Shown piece after piece: positions 22,047 to 34,368 of a stretch of 64,000 nt of DNA (position 1 is the first letter of the stretch; every line of letters begins with the position of its first letter). A program made the translations under genes and the position numbers. The notes below the pieces were generated by a model that did not search any database, had not been told where the DNA came from, and saw only the letters and a program-made list of their open reading frames with translations. The stretch covers positions 32,115,001 through 32,179,000 of the forward strand of contig NC_065575.1 in the NCBI RefSeq assembly GCF_937616625.2, read 5' to 3'. Source of the DNA: Mercurialis annua. Lineage: Eukaryota > Streptophyta > Magnoliopsida > Malpighiales > Euphorbiaceae.

Positions 22047-23540
22047 AAAAGCATACAAAGAAGGCAAAATCTATTTTGAACCCTAAATACTTTTAACTTT
22101 TTTCTATTTTTCTGGCCTTTTTTCTTCTTATGTTGTTTGATTTCTTTAATAAATGTTCAAATTCATGTTGTCATAATTCAAACTCATATTTTGTCTTATC
22201 AACTAAACTAAAAATTAATAGCTTAAATAAATTCTAGATTAATCATATATTTATGATCATAATTTTTTTTAAAATATAATGTATGTGTATTTAATCATTA
22301 AAGATGAAAATTTTAAAATTAATTTCATTTATGCATCAGGTTTATGCTTTGTGTTTGTAAAACAAAATCCAAATTGTGTAGGACAATATTTTTCTTTCTT
22401 GTCATGATTAGTCGATGAGAGTAATGCCGAATTTTGCATTAATACATTATTTTTAATTATTAAGTTTACTTCTAGTTATATTTTTAGCTTTATTTCATTA
22501 GAAATTTTGATTTGTCATTATCTGTATAACATGATATTCATTCTTTAGAATATCTTTTGTCAATTGACAAATTTAATATTAAAAAATCTCTGCGAGTTGA
22601 AGTATATTTTCGAGTTATGATTTTTTGGTTCGGTGCACGGTTTTATATGTATCCATAAATGTGTGAGACATTCAACATTGATATAAAAGATAGTCCTAAC
22701 ACGATAAGATGCTGATTCAAGTCCAGTTAGTTCAGGCTCGATTCTAAAACTGCTCTCCCCTTTTCAATAATATACTAAATGCTTAGAACTTCACTAATAC
22801 TCTTCACCTACTATTAGATTATTGAAATTTTATTAAACATTTTATTTTTATTTTAGTTTTACATTTTTTGAGAACATATAAAAATGGTATAAAACCAACC
22901 AATTATTTAAAGAACTAATTTTAGTTCTTTTTCTGATTTTGGTACGTTTCATATTATCACTTTATAACTAAAAGTTTGCACTCTGTAAGTTTCACATTAG
23001 AGATGTATTAAAGTTGTGTCATAGGTGTATCAGAAATATGCCGGTTATGTATCTTTAAGGTATTTAAAATGCATCTACAATGTTTTTTAGGCAAACAAAA
23101 AGCATCAAACTTTTTAGATTTTTATTCTTTTAGGTGAATATTGATTATTTATCTTAAAGAGTATTTTAAAAATTGAATAATTTTTTGGTTTTTCCTTAAT
23201 TGTTTTTTTAAAATAAGACATGTTTTATTTAAATAATTTTTTTACCAGTTAAATAAACTTTATAATTAGAATAAAAGCATATAAATAGTTTTTTTATGAA
23301 TAGTATGTATATTAAAAAGCTATAAGTGGAAAAAAACCGACATTCGGAGATTTCGCACAAACAATGGCTTATAAAGTAGCTTACTAAAAGCTTAGGCCAA
23401 GAGTGATGGAACAAAAATCACCAGTCCGAGAACATAATGCAATATGGATTTTGAAAGAAATCGAAACCAGAATAAGGAAAATTCCTATTATAAAACTTAA
23501 AAAGGAAAACAACCCTCGTAAAACAACTAAAGATCATATC
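22047..23540. other. AT-rich stretch without a gene
   Basis: Only weak features. A region at about 22690-22770 (GATGCTGATTCAAGTCC, GTTCAGGCTCGATTC) has the look of a decayed SINE. No coding signature. Confidence 0.5.
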
Positions 23541-24680
23541 TTCCTTTGCTGAACTATTTCTTTGAAAAACTCTTTCGTTCATGCGCTTAGAAATTTTCCA
23601 AACAATAAGATAATCAAAAACTTGCTAAAGAATCCAATAAGAACTCAAAGAAATAATGCTATACCACCGAGTCAAGAAATCCACAAGCAAAGAGAGAGCT
23701 ACCTAAACAACATCCAACTTTTCAAGAACATTAAACCATATATTCCTAGAAAAAGAATAGTGAATAAAGAGATGCGCTTGTGTTTCCACCATATTACAAA
23801 GAGAACACAAAAAGTTTCCTACTGGAATAATAGAACGCCTCACCAAAAAACAAGATGGGGCATTCTTTCATGTAAAGCGATCCTAAAAAAAAACTTGACC
23901 TTTGGAGGAGTTTTAGAATTTCACACTTGCAAAAACGGATTGTAAATCCAAAGCCTACTTCTTCCTTCACCATTGTGCACAGACCCATCCAACTCCACCA
24001 TCAAAACTTGCATCTGGTCAGCATCAAAGTGACGAGCAGCAGGCGGAGCAGTACGCTCGCCAAGCAGACTCACTGCTTCAATTCTTGCGTGATGAGCAGA
24101 GGGACAAACATAAGCCCCCAAAACATTCTGACCATTACTAGAAGTAGCTCTCCGAAAGTTAACATCCACCCGATGATTGTTCACCACATCTGCACTAGAC
24201 ATAAATTCACCAACAAATCGACAACACAAGAGTGAGGAAAAATACCAGAAGAAGTATGCGACAACACTTCATCCTTCCGACATAAGTTGTAACTAAGCTT
24301 ACTAAAGATAAATTAAAAATCATTAAACAACAGTAAGTCATTACCACACAGTTTACGTCTCCACCTCCAATTCCCCCTCCAAATATCCTCAATAGTTGCT
24401 TGTTTTTTATTAGAAATATTATAAAGGCAGGGAACCAAAAGAGTTGCCGGGCCATTTTCCATCCAATTGTGATGCCATAGCAAAAGAATTATCCACACCA
24501 ACTTTGAAAATTAAGCTAGCAATGAAAACACACCAACCTTCTAAATCTGTGCAACAAATTTTTCTAATGCCTTTCCAAATAAAAGACATTTTTTTCATAT
24601 CACCAAAAGTAAGTCATGCCAACTGGTATGCAATAACAGTCGAACCAATCAGACAAACCACAAGTCTAGAATAATATAAA
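23540..24680 (-). pseudogene. LINE ORF2 C-terminal fragment (zf-RVT region)
   Basis: In shifting minus frames, 24680-24310 reads FIWKGIRKICCTDLEGW, then LYNISNKKQATIEDIW and NWRWRRKLCGNDLLLF. These resemble the region after RT in plant L1-type LINEs. From about 23920 to 23540 comes NSKTPPKVKFFFRIALHERM, then LCV-type cysteine-poor zf-RVT residues. Between them, 24229-23930 (RRATSSNGQNVLGAYVCPSA) is part of an RNase H-like tail or an insert. Many stops; a dead fragment. Confidence 0.5.
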
Positions 24681-24911
24681 TGACATCAACTAATACTATT
24701 GCGGTGTAAGAGTTAAATAGTTTGACCAACTTTATTTAAGTAAAAAGAAGAACTCCAAAAGAAAGTGAAAACTGTAGATCGATAAGGTTTGCTCAAAATC
24801 ATAAACCTAGAAAATAGGGAACTAACAAGGGTTAGATATATTGAGATGAGTTCATACTACTATTCACATTTATTAAGCAAAAATGCTTTAAAACCATAAA
24901 ACCCTTTTATA

Positions 24912-24913
<2 letters not shown>

Positions 24914-24981
<68 letters not shown>
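24914..24981. repeat. (TA)34 microsatellite
   Basis: About 68 bases of uninterrupted TA. The YIYIYI reading frames here are artefacts of this tract. Confidence 0.97.
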
Positions 24982-24982
<1 letters not shown>

Positions 24983-25008
24983 CATTACGAATAAGTATTG
25001 AAAAAAAT

Positions 25009-25119
25009 CCCAAAGTAGGTGAGGCGAATCTCCACCGATCCCAAAGTAGGCTAGACGTATGTTTGCCGACCCCAAAATAAGCTAGAGGTATGTCTGCGTA
25101 TCCCAAAGTACTTATCGGT
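25009..25119. repeat. 31-bp minisatellite
   Basis: Units beginning CCCAAAGTAGG or a variant start at 25009, 25040, 25071 and 25102 (exactly 31 bp apart, the last partial), next to the TA tract. Confidence 0.9.
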
Positions 25120-25179
25120 GCACACAATCTTGATGATACCCATCGAGCAGCTCGTTTCAATCCAGATCCATAATGAATT

Positions 25180-26576
25180 TAAAACATTTCAAAACTACGT
25201 ATACGATATATATACAAAATATATACTCAGTAAATAATAATATAAACTCATTGCTTACGAATTTCACAACACATCCTGGCAAGCAACTAAACCTAGTTCG
25301 AATCCAAAGCACGAGCATTTGACGAGTCTACAAAACAAAGCATCAGTTAAAATCATCTCAATCCCTAACTTTAAGATTATTAGACACCACATAGGACTAG
25401 CATAAAGACTTAAGCGGCAATTGGCCCCTTCAACTTGTAAGCAATGGGCAATTAACACATAAATTAACTTTGTTGGAAAATCAGTACACGAACTTGGCGA
25501 TTATGGGCAATTAGTCCATTTTGGGCAAATCAGTACACGAACTTAAGTCCTAGTACAAATAACCAACAAGCAAAGCATAAACCAATTTAGAGTAATCATA
25601 CATACTCAATCATAACCAAAGTCATACAATAGCCAAGTCAAATTGAGTTTCAACTTTGAAAGAAATATCCGGAAAATAATTTCAAATAACTTAGTTAAAA
25701 TCATAAAACCAAGTTTTAAGCAAAGTAGAGAGCTAGCCGAGTTATCACAACTGCCAAGTCTATACTCACAAATTGGGCGACCCAAGTCTAACCCAAACCA
25801 AATATATAACCGAAATAAAACAATTTTTTTAAAGTCTAGAAACACTTTAATAAACTAAAGTTTCAATTTGGAAAACAAGAGAACTCAAATTAACCACAAA
25901 AACCCAAGTATAACGTCATGCTTACAAAGTGTTCAATAAAAATCCCCGAAGGACAAATACATTCAAATAGGCCAAAAACCAACATACAACAGTGCTATCA
26001 TGTATGTTAATCACATATGATATAACACATAACATAGGGAAACATTTGGAATCAATTAACATGCTTTTCACAAAATCAAGCCAATTAAGCATTCACAACA
26101 CTTAATCCAATACGGATCTAAACATGCATCACCAAATCCAAACACCTTATATCAGATTATATACATGCCATAATAAATAATACGAAAGTAACTCACCATT
26201 TGTCCCAGTAGTCATTTTAAACGCTTTCGAGCACCAAATAACACTTTTAGACGTAGTTATCCATCCTCCAATTAATATTTTAATACAATTTAATATCATG
26301 ATTATCAACTTAAGAATTTTAACCTCACCTTTCTTATCACTTCACACTTCTATCTCACCACTTCACTTATTTGCACAAACCTAACATAACTCTAACACTT
26401 AGAAACCCTAGGTCACCCCCGAGCTCAACAAATAGACCATTAACACAGCCTAGCGAGGGGGGTGGCAATCATAACCCAAAAAATAACTCATTAAACCCTA
26501 TAAACATAGGAAAATTCGAAAACCCTAGAAAAATACATGCCCTGGCCGAATTCCCCCTACACCCACTGTTAGCAAA
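25180..26576 (-). repeat. Tekay-like LTR fragment (family T, copy 2)
   Basis: Matches T1 over long blocks, for example CATAAACCAA, ATCATACATACTCA, CAAAGTCATACAA and CTTACAAAGTGTTCAATAAAA. It carries a 144 bp MITE (25407-25550) and is cut at 26576 by a solo LTR. 28079-28613 may be its continuation. Confidence 0.5.
25407..25550. mobile_element. Small MITE in LTR T2, with an empty site in T1
   Basis: 144 bp, starting GACTTAAG and ending in CTTAAGTC plus C. It is flanked by TAGCATAAA (25398-25406) and TAGTACAAA (25551-25559), a 9-bp duplication with two mismatches. The homologous T1 sequence near 15720 has a single uninterrupted CTAGCACAAAT. Confidence 0.7.
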
Positions 26577-28073
26577 AAGCCAACTCGTAATAAAGTGGAC
26601 TTTAAGTCCGGGTTGTCGAACCCACAAGAACTAGAGGTTTAAAGTGAACGAAATTGATTATGAAATTCAATTCGGAAAGCAATAGAAAGATTGATTTTGG
26701 TTTCGATTAAAACGATCAAACAAACAAACTATTAATCAAAATGCTACTTAACTAAACAATCAACTAAACAATCAACTAATTAACACAAGATTTAAATTAA
26801 TAAGAGTAAAAGCTTAGAGGTTGCTAGTCATGTCAAAGTAATAACTAGGTGGTTCGGGTCAAGGTAATTGGATTCTAGGCCGGGTCAAGCTATTCTACGG
26901 AACCAATTCCGCTCTCTCGAGCAGGAAGTGAACGAGTCGAATCTTGATTAACAATACCGAAATCTAATCCACTCTCATGCTCATAGATTTCGATAGAACT
27001 AATCAAGTCAACTAATCAAGCAAACTTCACAACCGAGATAATCCTAAATCACGCTAGTGCATCTAGGATTAAACCTTGTACTCCCTTAGGTATAATCTAA
27101 TTAGTTAGCTCTCGCCCTCCTAATTAAATCACAAATCATAGATTAAGAGATCACTTTATAGGTCCAAGGAGCACAACTACCAACTCAATCCAAAACCCTA
27201 ACCCTAATCACCTATCAAAGCAACATGGCAATCATAACAACCCCTAAACAAAGGGTCTAGCCACTAACCATCATCATAACACAATTAATTAAACAATAAC
27301 AAAGATTAAGAATCGAGTAAAGATTAAGTACCTTGGAATAATAATTGAACCTTAAAAGCATGAACTAGATAATAAAGCTTCAATAAATAAACTAAAACTT
27401 GTATTAAAGGATCTTTCCCAAAGTAGCAAAATCTGGAAATAAACCTTAAGAACACAAAGAACTATGATGATCTATTACTAAAAATAGTAAGAACAATAAG
27501 AACAATACTAATAATTTGAGAGAAAAGTTGTTGCTACAATAATGAAGGGTTACAATGATTCTCTATCACTTCACACTTAACCTAAAAAGGAGATAAAATG
27601 GTTTATATAGTGTTTACAAATGAGGAAATAGGAGACAATTCATAAAAGGGTGCTTGGCCAAATGAGGAAACCATGTGCAAGTGTTGAGCAAAAATCTGAA
27701 GTCCTTGTTTTTCTCTTGTCTCGAATCGAGACTTGCAACTTAAGGAGTTGTCTCGATTCGAGACAAAGTGAGAAAAGCTACTGCCTTAGCTTCCTTGGTG
27801 TCTCGAATGGAGATGCTTCTAAAAGTTGGGTGTCTCGATCCGAGACACCCTCTGGGAAGGGGAGGAACTTTTTGCTTGTTTCCGTCTTTCGCACTCGACT
27901 TCCGCTTTTGACGATTCTTCACTCTTTTGGCCTCAAAACACTCCGCAATGCACTTAATTCTCTGAAACATACACACACGCTATAAGGTATACATTTTCAT
28001 AGAAAAGCGAGGTGAAAACATACAAAAGCATACGGAATAGCACTCTAAATTTAGGAGTATTTTACTCCTATCA
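26577..28073 (-). mobile_element. Solo LTR, 1497 bp, TSD CCCAC
   Basis: TGTTAGC at the left and CTCCTATCA at the right, flanked by CCCAC at 26572-26576 and 28074-28078. On the minus strand the LTR starts TGATAGGAGTAAAATACTCC and has a TATA-like CACTATATAAACC near 27612. There is no internal domain, so it looks like a solo LTR from recombination. No gene is inside; ORFs at 27650-27985 are spurious. Confidence 0.8.
27718..27846. repeat. Repeated palindrome GTCTCGATTCGAGAC in the solo LTR
   Basis: Copies at 27718-27732 (GTCTCGAATCGAGAC), 27750-27764, 27800-27814 (decayed second arm) and 27832-27846 (GTCTCGATCCGAGAC). Three keep both arms while the centre varies. The array lies upstream of the minus-strand TATA. 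Confidence 0.9.
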
Positions 28074-28613
28074 CCCACAAAATCACATCAGTTTCCAGTC
28101 CTAAAACACGCTAGTACGTGTTAATTCTCTAAGAACGTAGCACAAGCACCAGATTCAAAGCTGGATTCCGCATCCACTTCGCCAACAAACAGGCCAAGGA
28201 CTCAAACCGGCGATTCTGAGGACCCTCTAATTAGTTCCTTTGATTTTTCTATCCATGAATATGCCATGATCGATTAAGATGTATGTTAGATTTGAAATTC
28301 TTATTTTGTCATAATTGCTGCCAAATTGTCATGATTTATTATAAAGTTCCCATAATTAAATTTTACGTCTTTCCCATGAAACCGGAATAAAGCATGTTTT
28401 AGGTCTGCCCTAATTTTCATATTCAATTCGATTCGAAATCTGTAATTTTCTGCATTTAGGAAGCATGTTAGAATTAATTGCCTATTATTATGTTCTTGGC
28501 GTGCTTGTCGCCTTTTTGCCATTAAAGCTGCTTTAGAAAGCATAATTTAGGATGTTTAGTACCTGTTTAATCATCCTAAATCAATGTCCAAAATGCGTCT
28601 ATTATTTTCCAAT

Positions 28614-28870
28614 CACTACTAGAAAACAGGGCTTTAACGACATAATTTTCCGTTGCTAAAGCCCTATATTCCGTCACAAAACACCGTTTCCGACGGACGT
28701 AGTCCGTCGCAACATTTTTGGTCTCAAACGGTGTTAGCGACCAAAAACAAATCCGTTGCAAATTTTGCGACGAAATTTTTCGTCGCAAAAGTTAAAATTT
28801 CGTCGCAAATATGTCTCCAAACGAGACAAAATGGGAGACAAATTTCCGTCGCAAAACCCTTCCATTTGGA
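28614..28870 (+). mobile_element. CACTA (En/Spm-type) transposon terminus
   Basis: CACTACTAGAAAACAGGG at 28614 is a typical CACTA terminal inverted repeat. It is followed by dense subterminal repeats in both orientations (CGTCGCAAA, TTTGCGACG, CCGTCGC). The opposite terminus was not found nearby, so this is a lone end or a truncated element. Confidence 0.75.
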
Positions 28871-28949
28871 GAAAAATAGTGAGGCATTTGCGGCGGATAC
28901 GTGCGTCATTAAGTGTATTTGCATGAGAAACAACAGAGGAACAAAACTG

Positions 28950-30171
28950 CTGCCAATAAACTGACGACGGGCAGCGCCGCCAGTTACAAGCGGCGCTGCC
29001 GATGTTTATAACTTTCGGCACGGGAAGTAGAACTGACGCTGTGTTTTTGATGTGCCCTGCCTCCAGACTTGACTCCCAGATCTTCTAGACGATTCCCAGA
29101 TTTTCAAATTAGGTTTCCGCTAGTTTGAGCTCGAAAATAGGCCCAGTTCGAATCCTAATTTGCTGTTTTTCATTTATTTTATGTTTCTACCATGTAACGT
29201 GCCAATGCCGATGTAAAACGGACCCAGAAGTCAAATAATGTAACATAGTGTATAAATCGGGCCTACGAGCTTGAGGCCAAGCAAACCAGCAACTTCTAGA
29301 GAAGATTCTGGGTTAACCCAAACTCGGCATCGACTCTGAATCAAACTAGTAGAACCAGATCGACGAGACGCACAACTCTTGTGATTTGACCAAGAAGCCG
29401 TTCAAACTAGACCAATGGTCAAAACCTGCACGAGTGCCAGACACTCTAAGCCGCCAAGGTTAAAAAGTATCCTAAACGTTGTATGTATACCAAACTGTCC
29501 CTGAACATGCCTCCATCGCTTACTGTTTTCCGAAAGCATATCAATTGACCGGTTAAAGGACTTATCATATAAGTTGGCCAATTAATGCAATTCCATCTCA
29601 TCACCTAGATATTGTAGGACTGCCATGAAATGAGTAGTAAATGGTTTTATTGGACATTCAAGACTCACTAATAAAATTAATTAATTAAACGTTTACATCT
29701 GATTTAGGCTTTGTGCATGTAAAATATCCAGACCAGCCAAACTTTGCTACTTGTTAGGAACTTCTAAGGTTAGATGTATGTTTAGGAGTACCTGTTACTT
29801 GCCTCAAATGCCAGTCCAGATCGAGTCATTTGCGGGTCAAACATGTTTACACACTTTCATACTTGTTTGTTTCCAGCTTTCATATCCTATGAACTGCATA
29901 TATTATTGATATGAGATTAATGCGAATATGTCCGGCAAATAAAACTGGTAACCCATAAGCCAAGCACACGAGACCCCGGGAGGTCAAAGAACCCGGTATT
30001 TTGGTCCAATGTACTGTAATCTTACTCATAAGCGAGTAAGGTTACCTAATAGATTTAAACAGTATTTTCTAGTTGAACTAGGTGGCGACTCCATTTTAAA
30101 AACCCATTTCCAGATTGAGAATTCATCCATAATCCTTGGGCGAGCTGCCCCCGAACCTCACTCCGCTCACA
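28950..30171 (-). repeat. R2-family LTR fragment
   Basis: Reverse complement of the 10626 LTR: it ends on the plus strand with CCTCACTCCGCTCACA (the LTR start on the minus strand) and contains CTAGGTGGCGACTCCATTTT. It aligns with 46190-46934 over more than 600 bp (GTTAGATGTATG, TTAGGAGTAC, TGCCTCAAATGCCAGTCCAG). The left limit is approximate. Followed by the T3 LTR, into which it seems inserted. Confidence 0.55.
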
Positions 30172-31440
30172 CTAAGTCATCACAAAGCATTGAATCCGCA
30201 AACATAGCAATTTAGCGTAAAAACTAGCTAGTTTTATAATTTAGCCAACACGTACTAACCCAATAATGAATCAACCGATCAAACTTATATAGATCAGTAT
30301 TATATTCCAAATGGACAAACGATATCATTAGATCATATCCAAACTTATGCCAAGGTCAGTAAAAAAAAATCGATAACACAATTTCACTAGAAATTGCCTA
30401 AACATACTAAACGAACCAAATCATGCATTCAACGGCTCAAATCATTTAACCACTGATCCTAAAAAATATAATGATCATATTAATAATCCTAGCAAAGTAG
30501 GTACATCATTTCAAAACAATCATGTGATTACAATGTTCATAAACCATGAATTCACCATTTTACGTAAGTTTGCCTACAATAATTGATTACATTAATAGGT
30601 GTTAACAAATACAAATAGATTAGATCAATAACCTAACATACATATTCATATAATATCAAGCCAAATCTGATGCAATATGATCACCAACAATCAAATTCAA
30701 ATGAAATCATAAAATGGTGGAAATTGCCTAAACGTTGATTAATTATGCCTGATCATATTCGATTGATGGTACATTAGAATATACATGTCCATAACATAAT
30801 TTTAAGCATACTAAATCAGTAGCATGAGCATGGCACAACATTAACAACGATTCAATCCATCAAAATCATATGTTATGCATTTCTAGGAAAAATCACACAA
30901 TTATGAAACCAGTAATCATAAGAACAAGAAATCATTACCTAAGATTGATGAACAACAAGGTAATACAAAGGTTCAACCCAAGGGATAAGGTTTGTACTGA
31001 AATATATAAAGCCACCAACACTCCCAAGATGAACGAAACAAAGGAAAATACTTAAATCTTGTGTGAGAAACGTAAAATCACACTATAAGCTTTAAGAATC
31101 GACCTTGAATGATTTGGAATGAAGGAATTGTGTAAAATCAGTGTGTTTAATCGTTTCTAAGGTTTGGGGTTGAATGGGGGATAAGATTGTGAAACATGGG
31201 GTCTATTTATAGGCCCCCAACTAAACCTGACAGTGGCGCGTCGCGCCACCCTATAGCACGATTCGCCACCATGCCACCTCCCTCTAGCACGCCGAACTTC
31301 TCCCCGAAGCATACCGACCTGCTTTTGAGGCTCAAAGTTGACCCCCAGGCCCGAAATACACAAAACAAAGCCCAAACAACTCACTAAAGGTGTCACGAGA
31401 GAAAACATGGTCCCGGTGGATCAAATCGACATCAAACAAG
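30172..31440 (-). repeat. Tekay-like LTR fragment (family T, copy 3)
   Basis: Shares TTTAGCGTAAAAACTAGCTAG, ATAGATCAGTA, TTTCACTAGAAATTGCCTAAA and ATCATTACCTAAGATTGATG with T1. No gene is contained. It carries the clearest promoter of the family at its upstream end. Confidence 0.55.
31202..31213 (-). promoter_or_regulatory. TATA box of LTR T3
   Basis: CCTATAAATAGA on the minus strand, followed by CCCCATG. About 20-35 nt upstream is a near-perfect palindrome, TGGCGCGTCGCGCCA (31234-31248 on the plus strand). Confidence 0.6.
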
Positions 31441-32430
31441 TCAAACAACACCAGAAAGTTCATCGGAGTTAACCGGTATCATTGAAGAGAAACAAGAAAT
31501 AACATTGAACCAAAGTGAGTCAACATTATTAGTCTGAAGCTTCCAAACCCATTTAAATAAAAGACTTTGATTTCTAACATGAAGATTCAAAATTACCAGA
31601 CTCCATTTTTTAAAATCTTGACTAACCACCTTCCACACAACCTTACTTAGAACACGGTTAGAAATATCACCCTTACAAAGAAAATGCATCATATACGATT
31701 ATAACTATTTCTAAACCACACTAGGCATTCTAAACAAAGACATAAAATAGATTGGGATACTGAACATGACATATTTTATGAGAACTAACCTGCTTGTAGG
31801 GGACAACACAAAACCCTTCCATAAAGCCTGATGCGATTTGAAATGCTCAACAACATGATCCCAGGTCCCAGAAGTAAGCTTCCTGTTACACAATGGAAGC
31901 CCCAAATATTTATTTAGGAAAGAATCAATTTTACACCAAACTGTTTGTGCTGCCAATAACAAGTCCACCTCATTAACATTAATTTCTATAATAGAGCTTT
32001 TATGGAATTTAATAGTCAAGCCCGATATCAGCTCAAAACAACAAAGAGTCCTGGTTAAATTCCTCAACTACTCAATATCACGAGGAAGTTATAAAATAGT
32101 ACCATCCGCAAATTGCAACATTGAGATAGGCTCATGATCAGCTGAAAAATCGAAACCTTGTGTGTACCCCATCTCTGCAGATCTGTCTAAAATGCGTTTC
32201 AGACCTTCTACTGCAATAACAAATAAGTATGGCGAAATCTGATCAAACTGGCAAACCCCTCTTCGTAAAACAACTGGATCAACATGACTACTATTAACAA
32301 GCACAATTGTGTTCGCCTACACTCAATAATTGAAAACAATAATTTAGACAACTGGTGTCTCTGGTCCCATTTTCCAGCTGTAGTACAATAACTCACAATA
32401 ATACAATACAAGAGATAAGATTCCATCTAC
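31441..32430 (-). pseudogene. L1-type LINE reverse-transcriptase fragment
   Basis: Minus-frame pieces read SPYLFVIAVEGLKRIL then MLQFADGTIL (RT motif, F/YADD decayed to FADG), CFELISGLTIKFHKSSI, KYLGLPLCNRKL, VLIKYVMFSIPIYFMSLF and LNLHVRNQSLLFKWVWKL. These are ordered as in the C-terminal half of plant LINE RT. In-frame stops occur at about 32085 and 31705. Both ends are lost, and the pararetroviral remnant begins on the right. Confidence 0.8.
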
Positions 32431-32582
32431 AACACTAAAGGTATGGCACATATTTTAAGACACATGGGTAGTGCTTGTAGGTTAGTGGCTCCCTCAATTA
32501 TGTTGAGAATAACATCATGGATGACGTTTTTGTCACGCCACTTGTGAGTGAGTGACAGGCAGGTCCCAATTCAATTTATCTA

Positions 32583-34368
32583 ATTCCTACTTGCTTTCTT
32601 AAAGAACTGCTCTCTATATTCAGTTACTTTCTTCCAAATCTCAAAGGTTTCTGATTTGAAATTCAAACTAGCATCCCCGTTAACTAGCTTCAAGAGCAAT
32701 GTTTTTGCCTTTTCTCGTCCAGCGATAAATCTTTCATTATCGATGACTTCAAGATCTTTGGTCCAGATGGTTATGAACATTATTCCATCTCCGAGAATGA
32801 TATAGTTAGAAATATTAACTAAATTCTCCAGAACAGACTTGAGGAATTCAGTATGAAGAGCTTTATTTGCGAGCTTTGATTCTTCATATATTTTCCACCT
32901 TAACTTTGATTTTGACTATTAACTTTCTGGGGTTCCACAAGCTCTCTATTAGTAACAGGACGAAGATCCCAAATTTGATAAGGATATCAGACCTTGCCAT
33001 CTTCTTCATGTTCCATCATTGAACTTACAATTTGAAATGTAACAAACCTAGATGTTTGTTTAACATAACTTAAAGCCGTTTGCACAATTCCTGGAAATAA
33101 TGACAGGGGAGTTTCTAAATCCACTTCTAAAATTGAAGTAGACCTGCTTCTATGAATTTTAGACTTTCCACTGCCATGTCTGATTTAATTTGCAAACCAG
33201 GCCATCCACGTGACTGCCAATGAATGTAAGGCTGTAACATAGAACATTCTTTGAGAGAACAATCTATCGAATCAACTATTTTATTTTTAATGGTGTATCT
33301 CACTTCTGGGGGTAAATATTGATTCAGTCTTTCAAGAAGTTGTTCCATCTTAGAAATATGTTCAAGAAAATCTTCTTCTCCCGCTGGACGGAAACCAAGT
33401 TGTTTTTCCAATTTTAAAATATATTGAACAACTTCATCTGCAAAGTGTGATATATGCTGAAATTTTTTATTTTTTAATCCACTTTTTAGACATGCACACA
33501 AATTATATCCATCTTTTGAAAGACCAAAACTTTCGTCTTTATAATACTTCCAGATTTGTTTAACCTCGGGATTTTCTAGTGATGCAAGATATTCTCCAAG
33601 ATCGATATCATCAAATTCGTTTTTTGAATCTTTTTCTTCCAGAGAGTGTGATGGTTTTTCCACGGAATATAAGACTTTAAAGTCATATTTTCCAGAGGGT
33701 TCTCCCAACGTATTCCATTCAGGACCATCATCGAGAAGATCATCATTATCGGAGTATTCTTATCCAGAATTATTAACTAATTCTTCCTCATTACGAGTTT
33801 GATTTGGAACCTTTGCAGGTTCAGTGGCACTTTCACTAGCCTCGTGACCTAAAATGTCACCTTGCAGTTTTTCGGAGTTATCTTTTTGAGAAGAAAGTTG
33901 ATTATCTTAGTCTTCTTTACATTTTCTATACCACTCTTCTCGAAGTTTTTCAGCTCTTTCTTTGTTAAAGCCAGATTTTGCAGCTCCTTCAGCAAAATGA
34001 TCTTTCTTTGGCATTTGCGACACCAATGACTTCTTATTCTCGTTTTGTTGAACCAATGATTTTTCCTTTCGTTCCTTTTAAGGAACCAAAGGTTTTTCTT
34101 TTACCTTTTCATAAACCTTTTTCGGGTTTATTAGTTCTTTTGAACTCACAGCTTCATTTCCTCTTGAGCATTTTGAAGTAAAATGACCAAGTTGCTTACA
34201 CCGCCAACAAAGACTATCATTTGAAGCCTTTGTTTTCTTGTTCGTCCTTTTAGGACAAGAGCCTACGCTCTCATTCTCTTCATTTCCTCGTTTCATAGGG
34301 CAATTCTTTCTTGTACGCCCTTCCTTCTTGCAAATCCAACATTGCTTGTTTTTGGCAGCAGGATCCAT
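32583..34368 (-). pseudogene. Endogenous caulimovirid ORF downstream of pol (zinc-knuckle ORF, unknown role)
   Basis: Starts at ATG 34368-34366, overlapping the end of the RNase H frame by about 90 nt. The N terminus holds two knuckles: CWICKKEGRTRKNC (the expected His is Arg) and CWRCKQLGHFTSKC (canonical CX2CX4HX4C). After broken sequence, 33708-33127 is open for 193 codons: acidic, helical, with LEKQLGFRPAGEEDF and WQSRGWPGLQIKSDMA. Weaker stretches (TALSYVKQTSRFVTFQI; AGREKAKTLLLKLVNG) reach the stop at 32580. Caulimovirids often carry a transactivator gene here, but I cannot see its signature, so the function is unassigned. Several stops make it inactive. Confidence 0.55.

Noticed and set aside
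23927..24235. 102-codon ORFs on both strands at the same place
   Set aside because: Mirror reading frames in LINE debris; neither shows a domain as a stand-alone protein.
24860..25160. ORFs with YIYIYI repeats
   Set aside because: They arise from the (TA)34 tract.
31157..31408. Two GC-richer ORFs on opposite strands
   Set aside because: They fall in the promoter part of LTR T3; no homology recognised.
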